NCBI GenBank assembly: GCA_029851415.1
Contig: CM056743.1
Coordinates: forward strand, 89,688,501-89,752,500
Length of the DNA: 64,000 nt
Origin: Eretmocerus hayati
Taxonomy: Eukaryota > Arthropoda > Insecta > Hymenoptera > Aphelinidae
Reading direction: 5' to 3'
The position numbers and the translations under genes are program-made. The stretch's first letter is position 1. Each line of letters opens with the position of its first letter. The notes beneath the pieces are model-generated. The model was not told where the DNA came from. It did no database searches and worked only from the letters and a program-made list of their open reading frames with translations. Positions 35,600 through 46,202 of the stretch are shown piece after piece.

Positions 35600-35790
35600 A
35601 GTTCTTCCATAGATCTTACTATAAAATCCTTTCGTTCGATGTATGTTTTTGCTTGGGATACGAATTTCACAATCCTCACGCGGGAAAGAAGTGCTCTTTC
35701 ATAAATAATTGGTTCAGCGCAAAATCCAAGAGTTAGCATCCCAGAAAGATTCGGAAACACCCAGCTTATATGTACCATTTAGATGGCGTT
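35600..35790 (-). pseudogene. Coding-like segment, inverted partner of 32690-32869
   Basis: Minus-strand frame from about 35778 with the F-P-N-L-S-G-M-L...C-A-E-P-I-I-Y pattern shared with 32690-32869. It runs on, in a different frame, over the start of the membrane-anchored ORF at 35599. See the partner entry; function unknown. Confidence 0.4.
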
Positions 35791-36203
35791 ATTCTCAGAT
35801 GTGAGTAGTATCTGAGTTGGATGAGTTGACGACAATCGAAAAATCTTTGCTTTAATAAATGAAGGAGTCTATTTTACATCAAAGTTTGACCCTCTGCCGG
35901 TAACTATTCGCCTTACAGGTCCATTGTCTAAGATTTACAAGGTCTACCGCAAGTATCTCAGACATGGCGAACTCCTGAGGGAAGGGTACACAAATTAAAG
36001 ATTCCTAAGAGACGAGCAAAGAAGTATTCTTGTAAAATTCCGATAACTGTCACCGTTTTCGAGTTGAACGGCAAAAATTGTCTGAGGAGCCATGCCTTGC
36101 AAGGTCTATCGTGCTTATCTCAGACACGTCGAACTTCTGAGGAAAACCAAGGGTACATGAGGGTGACACTTATTTTCCGACTTTTCTGTATCCTTCACGC
36201 CCC
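35791..36203. other. No gene; short internal repeats
   Basis: The phrase tctcagaca...cgaact.ctgagg occurs twice (about 35955 and 36117). Parts of 35986-36180 resemble 50757-50880, so it belongs to a dispersed repeat. Confidence 0.4.
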
Positions 36204-37499
36204 TACGGATATTCCAATTTCGAAATGAAAAAAGATCGAAGCAATTTTCCCTAGATTTTCAGCAATTCTCCTGCAATTTTAAGACGTTTTTCGATAAAAT
36301 TCGGCAACTCTACTTGCCAAGCACCTGCAATCCAAGTAGGATTGAGCAAAGCGAGTGAAATAGCATTGACTGAAGAGCTTTGGGAATCTTCTCACGCGTG
36401 GAGCGACGAGTTTCGGTTCAATCTCAGGGTCAGAATTAGGCCAGAATGGCAGGAACCAGTCCTAAAACGCTTTCCAACTCAGTTTTCGAGTCCCCCTGCG
36501 CATGCGTGATTTTTTAAGGTTTTGATAATATTCTCAATCGATAGCCCGTGCAATTTTCTTCAAAATGACCACTGATAAATGTCAATTTGATGCAATAAGA
36601 CCGGAGTAGTGAATCATTCTGGATGAAGTGGAGTCCAAGATGGAAATCTGTGCAGATTGGTCGAGATCGCCTGCGATGCTTCCGATCTTGTACAGTGTGT
36701 TTCTCTAGTTTCCCTATGCCAAACCAACTTTGCCAAGGGGTCATTTCGAAGGAAATTGTACGAATCATCCAAGTGAAATCGTTGCGGAGTGTTTAGTGGG
36801 TGGTAAATCACAGTACAGTCACGCAGAACAGTTGAAAGAACTTTTTCATTCGACTAAAAACTATGAAATGTTCATTTTTCCGTAACCCACTCTGTAGCCT
36901 ACTCACTTCGAGAGATTGGACGATTCCCTTCAGAATGACCCCTTGGCATAGTTGAATTCGCGCAGGAAAACTAGAGGAACAAGCCGTACAAGATCGAAGG
37001 CATCGCAGGCGAACACGAACAACTTCCAAGGATTTCCATCTTGGCCTCCACCTCATCGAAAATGATTCACTACTCCGGTTCCGTTGCTTCGAATTGACTT
37101 CCATCAGTGATCATTTTGAAGAAAATTACACGGGCTATCGGTTGAAAATATTATCATAACCGTGGAAAATCACGCATGCGCAGGAGGACTCGAAAACCGA
37201 GTTGAGAAGTCCTTTCAGGACTGTATTCCCGCCGCTCTGGCCCTGAAATTGAACTAAAACTAATCGCTCCACGCGTGGAAAGATTCCCTAAAGCCTTTCA
37301 ATCAATGCAATCTCGTTTGGTGTGCACCATTCTGCTTGGATTGCAAGTGCTTGCCTAGTCTGACGAAATGTGTCGAAGAACGTCTCAAAACTGCAAAAAA
37401 TCGAAAATGTATGTGAAAATGGGCAGCATACAGACTATCACTAAAAATCTGGGGAAATTACTTTCATCTTTTTCTAGTTTGAAATTGGGATATCCGTGC
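36204..37499. mobile_element. Foldback element of about 1.3 kb
   Basis: Inverted repeat with the centre near 36850. Paired blocks: tacggatattccaatttcg (36204) with gaaattgggatatccgt (37480); ctcacgcgtggagcga (36391) with tcgctccacgcgtgga (37265); ctgcgcatgcgtgatt (36496) with aatcacgcatgcgcag (37168); and the ggtcatttcgaagg block (36739) with its looser complement near 36936. No transposase. Arms differ by many substitutions, so it is older than the 13.6-kb foldback. Confidence 0.65.
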
Positions 37500-37760
37500 T
37501 CTCTCAGCGCGAATCAGCTAGGGTAGCTGAAAATCAGCTATTGATAGCTGATTTCGTCAGCTAACGTGAACGGATTTTCACTGATTGAATCAGCTAATAC
37601 ACAGGGTTATGAACGATGATATACACCATTCGGAAATGTTTTTCCCTACGCACTGGGTGTCACGTGATGAATTTTTGGCTCTGGTATTCTAGGATCGTTC
37701 GTGCAGTGCACTGGGATCTATTTGATTACCCGATTTCCAAGTCCCAAGTAGTGCGTCAAT

Positions 37761-38372
37761 AGTGGGCCACCTGGATCGAAAGTGGGCCACCTGTATCGTA
37801 AGTGAGCCACCTGGATCGAAAGTGGGCCACCTAGATCGTAAGTGAGCCACCTATATCGAAAGAGGGCCACCTAGATCGAAAGTGGGCCACCTGTATCGTA
37901 AGTGAGCCACCTGGATCGAAAGTGGGCCACCTGTATCGAAAGTGGGCCACCTGGGTCGAAAGTGGGCCACCTGGGTCGAAAGTGGGCCACCTGTATCGTA
38001 AGTGAGCCACCTGTATCGAAAGTGGGCCAGCTGGATCGAAAGTGGGCCACCTGTATCGCAAGTGAGCCACCTGTATCGAAAGTGGGCCACCTAGATCGAA
38101 AGTGGGCCACCTGGATCGAAAGAGGGCCACCTGTATCGTAAGTGAGCCACCTGTATCGAAAGTGGGCCACGTAGATCGATAGTGGGCCACCTAGATCGAA
38201 AGTGGGCCACCTTGATCGAAAGTGGGCCACCTAGATCGAAAAAGGGCCACCTGGATCGAAAGTGGGACACCTGTATCGTGAGTGAGCCACCTGTATCGGA
38301 AGTGGGCCACCTTGATCGAAAGTGGGCCACCTAGATCGAAAGTGGGTCATCTGGATCAAAAGTGGGCCATCT
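37761..38372. repeat. 20-bp minisatellite, about 30 copies
   Basis: Tandem array with unit agtgggccacctggatcgaa and close variants (ctgtatcg, ctagatcg, agtgagcc). As 20 is not a multiple of 3, three units make a 60-base, 20-codon period, and several frames on both strands stay open through the array. Those frames are by-products. It is head-to-tail without unique spacers, so it is not a CRISPR array. Confidence 0.95.
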
Positions 38373-39336
38373 GCGCGCCGTGAAAAATTTCTCCGAAAAA
38401 CTTCAGCTAGCTGGTTGAATGGAAACTTCAACCAGTCTAACTGGTACTATCTGTGGATTATGAAAATAACAGTTGAATGCCCAGACACAATCTGTCTGTG
38501 CGGTTCCCGTATATCGGGTTACCTATGTAAAAGGAACATAATGTGATAGGTGGTCATATGGGTGGATGAGAATGGGTGGATGGATGGATGATGGGTAATG
38601 GGTGGATTGCGCATATATAGCTTTCACGCCGTGCTGAATTTTATCGCAAACTCTGCACATTTTCGCGGCCAGCGTACAAAAGTGTTCTCCAATAGTACAT
38701 ATCGAAACAAGGGCGTAAACTGTTTGATTCGCGTCCGAGTGATGGGTTTCCGGCCCGAGCCGCAGGCGAGGGTCGGAATCATCACGAGGATGCAAATAAT
38801 AGGTTTTACGGCCGTGTATCTAACTATACTTTTCGATAAACTGTGAGTAAAAGTCGACAAACTGTGCGCAAAGTGCACTTTTACGCACAGTGTATCGAAA
38901 AAGTTCTTTTAAACCCTAATTTATTCCATGCTGAGCAATGAAGAAGCTTCATTAACGATTTAGAAAGAAGTATTAATGAAATGAGGTTCATTTGCGAATT
39001 TTTAATGTTTCAAGTTGATTTTTATTGCGTAACGAAAATATAAGGCAAAACTAGCCCTGGAAAAGTTTGAGTAATTGCATCAAGCATGAGAAGACCGAAA
39101 CCCGCACTATAAACCCGTTCGACTGCTCCCTCCCGTGCGACGTGCCATGCCACTTTCCACCGCTCGGAGGCGATGAAACTCATACTTCCCATAGCACGTT
39201 ACACGCCACAACCTCACCTTCCGAGCATGAAATAAAGATCTCTCGATCTCGATATACTTATGTTGTCGTCATATTAGGCTTCCTCCCAATATATCCTCCT
39301 TTGATCCAATGTTGATTACGACAGTGTATAGTGTAT
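38373..39336. other. No gene; simple GGAT-type repeat
   Basis: A gggtggatg-type simple repeat at 38562-38607 and a short palindrome near 38867-38890 (aagtgcactttt context). No recognisable gene. Confidence 0.4.
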
Positions 39337-39340
39337 ACGG

Positions 39341-39635
39341 TGTGACGTGGCGTGGGTAGGCGCTTTCAGAATGAACACGAGCTAAACCAAGTGAATAGTG
39401 ACTTTAATGAAAGTACTGAAGTGAGAGAGAGTGTCCGAATTGTTAGATTGGTCTGAGCGGTCTGACGCGGCGAGGCCCGTCGTCCACGACAATGGGTCGC
39501 GACGCGCCTTTGCGCTTTGGGGGGAATCGCGCGAGTTTCTGTCAGGAAAGCTGACGATGCACTTGCGACGGCTGGTGCATCGTCGGCATGGCGCGGGGAG
39601 GTGAGAGTCTCATGCTCAAAACTCCCCACGTCACA
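39341..39635 (-). repeat. 3' LTR of element B
   Basis: 295 bp, collinear with 49985-50274 apart from a 5-bp duplication (cgtgg) near its + strand start and about 16 substitutions. Preceded on the + strand by ACGG. No purine-rich tract adjoins it on the internal side. Confidence 0.92.
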
Positions 39636-42600
39636 TGCGTGCCTGGCCGGAGTCTCGCATCGTCCCGATGCGGTGACCTATATTATAATGTTACAGCTGT
39701 TGTGGCCTCTTGGACAGCCTTCAATTCATATGCTTTGGAATCATATAATGAAGTAGCGCTCGCACGAACGAGCGTGTGTTAGTATTAGTGTGTGTATGAA
39801 ATCATGTGAGAGCGAGAGTGTCAATGTCTGCGAGTGTCACGTTGTCAATTCTTCATCGCGAACTCTCTCTCATTATAATCGTTTTTTTTCTGACTTAAAT
39901 AATTCTATTTCCTTATTTCTAGATGTCCAGAATGTGATTTTTCACAATGGTCTAATCAAAACTACAAGTTTGTTCAACACCCGTTTTCAAGATCGTGAAC
40001 TTGTTCGATGACAAATTTCGAAAATTATTAACAGTAAGATTTGTTGATAAATAAATATTTCTTAAATTCGTACTCGTTGGCATGAGATTCTATATCTCAG
40101 TCTGAAAGGTAGTTTACAAAGTTATAAAAATATTCGAGACACTTAAAAATTAGTAACAATAAGTTGTTTATACACAATGTTCCTTAATTCTAAGATTATT
40201 TATATGAGATTCTATGTCTCATTTCTTTTTCATATATTTCTACCCAACAAGGTTCATTCTTATATGAACAGTTCCCTGAATAATAATAACAATATAGATG
40301 GTAAACAAATTATATAATTAATATAAATGTCCATAGTCGGGTTTCAGTATTTGTGTTTTTCGAAATCGTAAATGCTGAAAAATTGAGTTGGGGAGAGGCC
40401 GATTATTTTTATCGGGCTCTCTCACCGTTTCTCTTTCTGTTCGTATGCATACAATAGGTATGTTATGTATAGATATACTGAGGTATAATGCTGTATTATT
40501 TTTATCACTTGCAGCTGTGGAATTATTTTCCATCAGCCACAAGAGATCTTTTTCTTTCTCGAGTTGGTTTTAAATCTCGATTATGGATATATTGCGACAT
40601 TTTCAAAGTAAATACTACATGGAGTTTTTCTTGGAATTTCATGCCAAATGATTCTTTCGGCATGTAAAATTATGAACCTTAAACTATTGAAATTTTCAAA
40701 ATTTCGATTTTTCTGGCATCTTTCTCTGATATGGTCAGATAGCTCTCGGAAAGACCTTCAAATTAAGCCTTGAAACGTCAAAATCGGATAAGAATTGTCC
40801 GAGTTACGGTACTCTTCTGGGTACCCTCGTTTACGCGTGAAAAGGAGCATTTTACGTGAATAATCGCTTTACTGTAGTCGTCAAAAATTTTTCGGCTTGT
40901 CGGTCGAATTCGATTCTAGTAGAATATATCCTAAAGAAGCTTTGTACAAATTTCTACATTGATAACATTAAAATTATTACACTTATGACCAGATGCGCAC
41001 CTATTTTGGTGCTGACAGTAGCCTTTTCGAGTGGAATTTGACTATATAACTTTTTGATCATAAAATTTTCCTGTTCGCTTTCGGATTTTTGCTGTTCGTT
41101 CTTCTTCAACCTGTTATGTTAAACTATCTATCTTTCACCATTTTGTGATCAGATTTGGAAAATGAGGTGAGAAATTTGCGATTTGGCCTATGGCCGTTTT
41201 ACGTGTTGGAAACCTACATTTTTCCGTTTGAACTTCTGTGATACCGTTTCTCAAGCTCTTAATGAACTTTGTGGCTATTAGTATATTCAACTATATACAT
41301 TTGTAACGATCATCAATGTTTACAAAGGTTATTTCCTTAAAATTCACGTCGTGGTATCCGTTTCAAAGATTGAAATACGCATTTTTTTGTAATTCTTGAC
41401 AAATAAGTTTCAACGTCTCAAATTGAGATTCCTGTGATTCTGAGATTTCCCTATCGATGAAAGTGATGAGAACGGGTACTTCTAGGTGTTATTTAAGGCA
41501 CCTGATTATTAACAAAATGGATTTTTACGTTTTCCCAACTTTTTTCAAAAATTGCTGGAGTTGACTTTTTCGATGAATTTAACTGGAAATTCGGCCGTTT
41601 TCTCGACTTCGAGCTAGGTGTGGGATTCAAAATGACTCTGTACGTGTTTGCCTGGGTATCTGTGTGTGTAGTGAAGGTGACCTGTTATGTTTTGTGCTGA
41701 GTTTCGGCATTTTTGTGGCGCGGGTGATGTGTCTCGCGGTGAAAAGTGATCTTGGCGCGTGTAATTTGGGTGCACTGCGGTGCAAGTTATAGCTCCGGAA
41801 CAAAACGTCCGATCGAGCTGAAATTTGAAAAGTGTGTCCTTTGAGTAATAAAAGTGTTATTCCCATGGGGTTTCCTGAAAAATTGTTAAAATTCGGCGAA
41901 ACTGATTTTCGTGATATGGGGCATGGTCGTAACCCGATCCTACTGATATGCTTCGCAACACAACGGTCGTCTTTCGAGACCGTGCCGTGCTGAGTTGTCA
42001 TATCCAGCCTCCGAAGGAGACTTATATACTCCGCTTTATTCAGTTGACCCATGGTATGTACAGTGTTGCCTACTTCGTTTCTCTTAAGAGTTGATAACGG
42101 AGCCCTCTGATTTTGTTATTCTAACTCTGAGGTTGCTCGATCCCGGTTCTTGGTGTCAAATACCGACATCGGCAGTGCCAATCTGGCTGTCTCCCCGGCC
42201 AGATCCGCGCGTTTGAACTCTCAGGATTTTTCGAATTTCTCTCTGGTTCTGCTCAGTTTCCGAGCTTTTCCGAGGGCTTGAATTTGCCGCGTTTTGAGAA
42301 TTGTGATGCTAGTGTATGTGAAGAGTGTCCCACGGTGGTTGTGTTTTGTGTGAATTGCTGCACTTGCTGCGCTGCTGGGTGCTGTCTGCTCGGACGGGTG
42401 GAGCTTAGGTACGCGATCCGGGTCCGCGTTCTGGACCGTGTATATAGCACTGCGGCCCGAATGCGATCGCGGAACGCGACCTGGCATTCTCAACTTTGCG
42501 TGCCATGTCATCGCTATCTGCTCTTGGGGATATATGATCTCCACCCCATGCAGATTTTTGTTCACCAATGTATTTTTGGATTGCACCTTTACGCGTGGTG

Positions 42601-42932
42601 AGTACCTCTCGGTGATTGTGATTCTCGATCGTGTTGTGTGACTTGGGTGGGCGATGTATGTAGTGTGGTGTGTACGTTTTCCCCTTCACCTCTCTTGTCA
42701 ACAAATCGGCTCATTTGTATTTATACTTCTTTGAGCTTTGATCTTTGTCAAAACTGGCTTTTCTTCATTCTACTATCGTGGTAAATTCACTCTGCACTCG
42801 CTTGTGACTTTCAAAATTCTATTTCTCTTCTCGCTCAAAATTCTTTACCCATATGGTACCGGTAATCCTCGATGATGTTAGGTGACACTGCTTGGCGTGG
42901 ATTTTGATGGTGATAGTGTATGGCTGCTACTG
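39636..42932 (-). other. 3.3-kb internal region of element B without a recognised gene
   Basis: Lies between the end of env and the 3' LTR in reading direction. Two minus-strand frames (141 codons at 41627-42052 and 121 codons at 42221-42586) are basic and Ser/Thr-rich and match nothing I know. 39.8-41.6 kb is AT-rich. This length is unusual for an errantivirus 3' end, so it may include a nested insertion or an extra accessory region. Confidence 0.4.
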
Positions 42933-44870
42933 TTATTCGCAGGCTTGTCGGCTACGCTGGTCCGACGGCATGCGTTGCGCCTGATGATTTCTGGAGTTGA
43001 GGTTGTCGTGCTCGTGCGACGGCGACTGACGGGTAGCGTCCGTGTGTCCACTTTGTGCGTTGCGTTGTAGCAGTGGATTGGGGTGGTCCCCAACGTGACC
43101 CACCTGGTGCAATACGTGCATCGGGATCCCCTCGTCTGCGCCTTCTCCTGGGTCGCTTTTCCCAGTGGTTTCTGAACATATGAAAGATCTTGCCGTATTT
43201 AATATTGTCAAATATGGGCTTATTATTTTTCCAAAAATCTTCATCGCCAGAATCGCGATTATTGATATGGCGGCTGCCAAAATAAGATACGTTGTGAGGC
43301 TATTCTCCAAATTAATAAATTTTTTCGATACGTTTTTGTACTTGCTAATCTCTCGAGCCTTCGAGATAATGTCGCGTAGACTCGGTGCTGCTTCCAGTGC
43401 CTCAATGTGTGTTGGTGCCAGCGATATCTGGTCCTGTTGTAATGTGACTTCCAATGCCTCGAGCAGGTGGTCTCGGTCAATCTCCCGTTCATGTTTGCTC
43501 ATTAAATGTGATACATTCAGGTCCAACTTCTGGAAAACTGGCGCAGATTCGGATATAATAATTTCTTTAGATGCTGTCAAGCGTGCGTTGGCTGTGACTG
43601 CCATACATCCCGGTCATAGTTTCAGAATTCCCGAATCATTGATAGGTATCGACAGGTGCTCGCTTCCTCGACATTGTATAAAAAGTCTCTCATCATTCAG
43701 TGTCGAGAACACCCATGAGTTCGGTTCGTGTAGTCTCATCCAGTAGGTTTCCTGCATCCTTGTCACTCTGACGTCACACTGTGTGATGTCTGAGATCGTT
43801 CGATTCAGAGCCATCTCAATTTCGCAAGAAGATCTCTCAATGAGTTCCCTAACCGGTGGGTAATTTTTACAAATCATCGCGTCACGGAGTTCTGTGCAAT
43901 CCGCCAGATTGCTGCGATGGAAGCTTATATATAGCCCACACGTAAGCGAATGTGTCTCTATATTTAGAACTCGTCTCTTGCAAAATTGGGAGGGCTGATG
44001 CTCTATAGAGCACATACTCGGCTAGGTCAAGAAGTGGGATTTCCAGTGAATAAATCATTGTTTTGTTCATCAATATTATGGATGTTTTTGAAATTTTTTC
44101 TATTTCCGCAATCGATTCGTTACCTGAAATTCTTGGAAATTTGACTTCTTGAAGGGCACTACGAATGGCTTGTTCTGATCTCTCTATAGTTTCCGGTGTC
44201 ATAAAATGGGGATGAATTGAACCCTGAGTGGCGAATGATACAGTTTCTATTAGAGTTCTGACGTCTGATGAATATTTATTTGCTAATGCCCGGATGAGTT
44301 GAATGGTATCTGAGCATACCGCGTTATCAGTTAGGTTATTCAAATTTCCTCTGACTTTTGCTATTGCATCTTGAAATTTGGCTATTTTCATGGAATTTTT
44401 GCCTAATTCACTCTCGATCGATTCTGTTTGATTAGCCAGCAGTTCTGCTATACGTCTCGTATCATTCGCTCTCGTTTCAATGACATTCCTGAGCTCACTC
44501 TCTGAACGTTCATCGAGTGTCCCAAACATTACTTTCATTCCCCTTCCCATGACCGGAAGCCACGACCGGCGTGTACGAGTATTTTTAAAATTAAGTGTAT
44601 TCAACATATTATTCTCATCCTTGCTCGTCTCGACGATCTGCCCGTGGATTGAGTTCAATTACGCGTTATGTAGTTTGTCGCTGCAGGCTGTGCTGAGTTG
44701 GACCCATGCTTCCCTCAATGTGTCTGCGGTCGATGCCAAATTGTCGAGTTCTATGCACTGGACGATCTTCCACGTTGTTGACGTTGTAAACAGTGAAGCC
44801 ATGCGTTCTACAAGTACTCCCGGTGTGTGTTCCAACCGTGTTATGAATTTGCTCTGCTGCGCGCCTCTGT
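42933..44870 (-). pseudogene. env: Envelope fusion glycoprotein, baculovirus-F type, broken
   Basis: Membrane fusion protein of errantivirus/baculovirus-F type, in three open pieces on the minus strand. The first (43882-44658, continuing upstream to about 44870 across a TAA at 44659-44661) carries a furin-like R-T-R-R site (about 44560-44572), then a fusion-peptide-like stretch ending M-F-G-T-L-D-E, the hallmark of the family, followed by a long heptad-like helix. A frameshift between 43882 and 44015 leads to the second piece (43614-44015) with spaced cysteines. One TGA (43611-43613) separates the third (42933-43604), which has a 20-residue membrane span (Y-L-I-L-A-A-A-I-S-I-I-A-I-L-A-M) near 43230-43300 and a basic, polar tail. 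No signal peptide is encoded at its own start. Not translatable as it stands. Confidence 0.8.
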
Positions 44871-44983
44871 CTGTACTTTGGGGGAAAATTTTCTTCGCAA
44901 TACTTTATCGTATGAAAATCAATTTCTCAACATTTTCAAAAAGTGAATCGGTTCGAATTTCGGTTTTTAATGCGAACTTCGAA

Positions 44984-45171
44984 CCTGGGCCGGAGTAATT
45001 CCTACGACGGTCAAGGTCGAAGTCGCTTCCTTACTATTTTCATGATCTCTTTTGCTACAGAAAAATTGCGCGAGGCTGATTTCCTTCTGAATTTTCGTAC
45101 TGTAGGTTAATTCCGTCGTCTTCAGTGGCTCGTCCCTGGGCCGGAGTAGTTCTTACGACGGCCGAGGTCGA
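44984..45171. repeat. Direct duplication across the pol-env junction
   Basis: cctgggccggagtaattc at 44984 onward and ccctgggccggagtagttc at 45134 onward, followed by tacgacgg and aggtcga in both, about 36 bp alike and 150 bp apart. One copy lies in the end of pol, the other just inside the env region. Confidence 0.7.
45055..45057 (-). promoter_or_regulatory. Candidate env splice acceptor at the pol stop codon
   Basis: On the minus strand the last codons of pol read ...ATTTTTCTGTAG. The TAG is at once the pol stop and a pyrimidine-preceded AG. Errantivirus env RNAs are spliced with the acceptor near the end of pol, so position and sequence both fit. Not proven. Confidence 0.4.
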
Positions 45172-46199
45172 GTCTGCTGGGACATCAAGTTTTTCTTCTG
45201 AGGTTTTTGAAATCAAAACGTCAGCTTTTTGCATTGAAAAGTTGGCTCCGGCCATATCAGTCTTGACCTCTGCGCATCTCTTGATTTGATCGATGCGGAC
45301 CACTTTCGTGGTGTCATCGTTTATGAGAGTTGCATTCTTCGTTTTGTAATTTATATCTACAATTTCATATGGCCTTGTATATTGGGGGGCTAATTCATGC
45401 TTAATTGGTAATTTTAGTTCGTAGACTGATTCGCCTTCGCAAAAGTGGCATGAATTCGAGGCTTTCATATCGTAGTTATGTTTACAGCGATACTTAGCAT
45501 AATTGGCATGGAGGGCAGCCAGGGTCTGGATTTGTTGTAGTTCAGTCCTTCTGTCCTCTACATAATCGTCGTAGGTCGGTGAGTCTTCCTGTTGTTTGCC
45601 TGGTCCTGGCAGCCTGACGTTGTGACCCAGTATGAGAGTGAATGGAGGGTAGCCTGTCGACGCGCTCTCCATGGCGTTAATCGAGAACTGTGCCATTGGT
45701 AGTACTTTGTCCCAATCCGACCGGTCCTTGGCGAAGGCCTTGAGGAATTCAGTCAAGGGGCATGCATTCGCTCAATCATGCCGTTACTTATAGGGGAGTA
45801 TGGTGATGTGTTATATTTCCGTATACCAAAAGCTTCTGCGAAATCTTCCAAAATTACATTAATAAAGTGTTTGCCCATGTCGCTCAAAATTGAGCCGGGT
45901 GGTCCAAAATAAGCAATTACTTTGTCCAATAGTCCTCTCGCTACTTCGTGAGCTGTTGCATGACGCGTTGGTATCAGAATGACATATCTTGTCAGCTGAT
46001 CCTGGACTGATAAGATGTGCTTGTAACCATTTTTCGGAGGGCACGGTGGCGTATAAAAATCAATTGCAACTTTGTCAAACGGGCGTGCTGGTGTGTCAAC
46101 CATCCTCAGTGGCAGGCGTACTTTTTGGCGTACTAATTTCACAATTGCGCACCCGTCACATCGCTCGACTGTACTCTTGACATCTTCACGCATGGTCTT
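45055..46199 (-). pseudogene. Integrase of element B
   Basis: Would insert the cDNA into the host genome. The N-terminal zinc-binding H...H pair (F-H-A-S-T-S-G-A-H, about 46255-46285) precedes a TAG at 46200-46202 where the family has a conserved aromatic. C-D-G-C follows near 46155. The catalytic core (45753-46193) keeps V-A-I-D-F, S-D-M-G and M-I-E-R; exactly 35 residues separate the second Asp from the Glu, so the D,D(35)E triad is complete. A frameshift near 45755 moves to the C-terminal part (45055-45756), which has a K-A-F-A-K-D-R-S-D-W-D block and a chromatin-facing tail. It lies in the same frame as gag and the OTU-like domain. Confidence 0.85.
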
Positions 46200-46202
46200 C
46201 TA

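Noticed and set aside
37831..38330. Long overlapping ORFs of up to 119 codons on both strands
   Set aside because: They are translations of the 20-bp tandem array; all frames stay open because the unit lacks stops, and the peptides are pure repeats.
37761..38372. CRISPR array
   Set aside because: Units are head-to-tail with no unique spacers, and the surrounding DNA is eukaryotic.
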